This document shows positions 53,539 through 53,880 of a stretch of 53,880 bases of DNA, piece after piece. Location: contig MU404223.1 in the NCBI GenBank assembly GCA_022695795.1, positions 1-53,880 of the forward strand, given 5' to 3'. Below the pieces are notes generated by a model. The model made no database searches and was not told the origin of the DNA. It was given only the letters and a program-made list of their open reading frames with translations. How positions within the stretch are numbered: the first letter of the stretch is position 1; each line of letters starts with the position of its first letter. The position numbers were made by a program, and so were the translations under genes. This DNA comes from Biscogniauxia marginata (lineage: Eukaryota; Ascomycota; Sordariomycetes; Xylariales; Xylariaceae).

Positions 53539-53797
53539 AACACGGATTTTATAATAAATTTAAATCGACTTAATATAAATAAGTTTTAAAATATAAGTTT
53601 AATATTTTAAACTTTCATTTTAATAAAAATAAAGTTTATAAAAGTAAGTTTATAAAAAAAATAATAAATTATTATTTAAACGTAATAAAAATAAATTTAA
53701 AACGAAAATAATTAATAATTACTTGTTATAATAAAAAGGTAGTTATTAACTATTTAAATTAACTTCATTTTTTAAAAAGAAGCTAAAATATTAAATG
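53539..53797. other. RIP-mutated DNA, nothing recognised
   Basis: AT-rich sequence without frame or repeat match. Confidence 0.4.
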
Positions 53798-53799
53798 TA

Positions 53800-53880
53800 A
53801 CGTACCACACAAGCGAGTGAACGAAACAAGCTCGCAGACGAAATGGATTCCTATATAAAATCGACTTTTTCGAAAATTCA
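53800..53880. mobile_element. Left end of a MITE1-type element, cut by window edge
   Basis: After TA (53798-53799) it reads ACGTACCACACAAGCGAGTG and continues into the same arm as MITE1 (ATCGACTTTTTCGAAAATTC). The rest lies outside the window. Confidence 0.75.

Overview
This window looks like a chromosome segment of a filamentous ascomycete (Pezizomycotina) with very strong repeat-induced point mutation (RIP). Two AT-rich, almost CpA-free blocks (about 1-20,330 and 31,730-53,880) flank one island of normal composition (about 20,330-31,730). The island genes have short GT-AG introns, CTRAY-like branch sites and fungal protein families. In the AT-rich blocks, coding remnants are riddled with TAA/TAG at positions where homologues would carry Gln or Trp, the usual result of C-to-T change on either strand. 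The exact genus cannot be told from the sequence.

Gene island. (1) An aldo-keto reductase of the D-xylose reductase type, plus strand, 3 exons, 322 aa, with an in-frame upstream ATG that would add a mitochondrial-type leader. (2) sds22, the leucine-rich-repeat regulator of protein phosphatase 1, minus strand, 3 exons with a 20-nt last exon, 381 aa. (3) A membrane-anchored BEM46/ABHD13-like alpha/beta hydrolase, plus strand, 2 exons, 385 aa, divergent from sds22. (4) An unrecognised minus-strand gene at 27.3-28.4 kb that is readable only by switching frame, probably a decaying pseudogene. (5) A minus-strand Cys-rich, Ser/Thr-stalked single-pass membrane protein, 335 codons, interrupted by one TAA at codon 85 that fits a CAA-to-TAA change. 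These genes show no joint pathway; they look like ordinary neighbours, with decay concentrated toward the right edge.

Left AT-rich block. A plus-strand Ty1/Copia relic (integrase and reverse transcriptase readable, 3' LTR ending at 3706); a 2.07-kb TIR transposon (family E, copy E1) with TA duplication; a complete minus-strand Ty3/Gypsy relic (8779-15186, two 263-bp LTRs, duplication AAACA); a little-mutated 200-bp solo LTR; two adjacent TIR miniature elements, one split by an almost unmutated 431-bp solo Gypsy LTR; and a truncated family-E copy.

Right AT-rich block. One family-E element (E3, 31,949-49,237) is split by two complete Gypsy elements (A, 7504 bp, duplication TAAAT; B, 7569 bp, duplication TTTTA), both with gag-pol on the minus strand. 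Both carry, between the end of pol and the 3' LTR, an extra reading frame on the opposite strand that would encode a Cys-motif plus coiled-coil protein; this is the most interesting item here. There follow a pogo/Fot-type transposon with most of its transposase still readable, a fourth family-E copy carrying a 192-bp solo LTR whose empty site is preserved in E1, another solo LTR, and the start of a miniature element running off the window.
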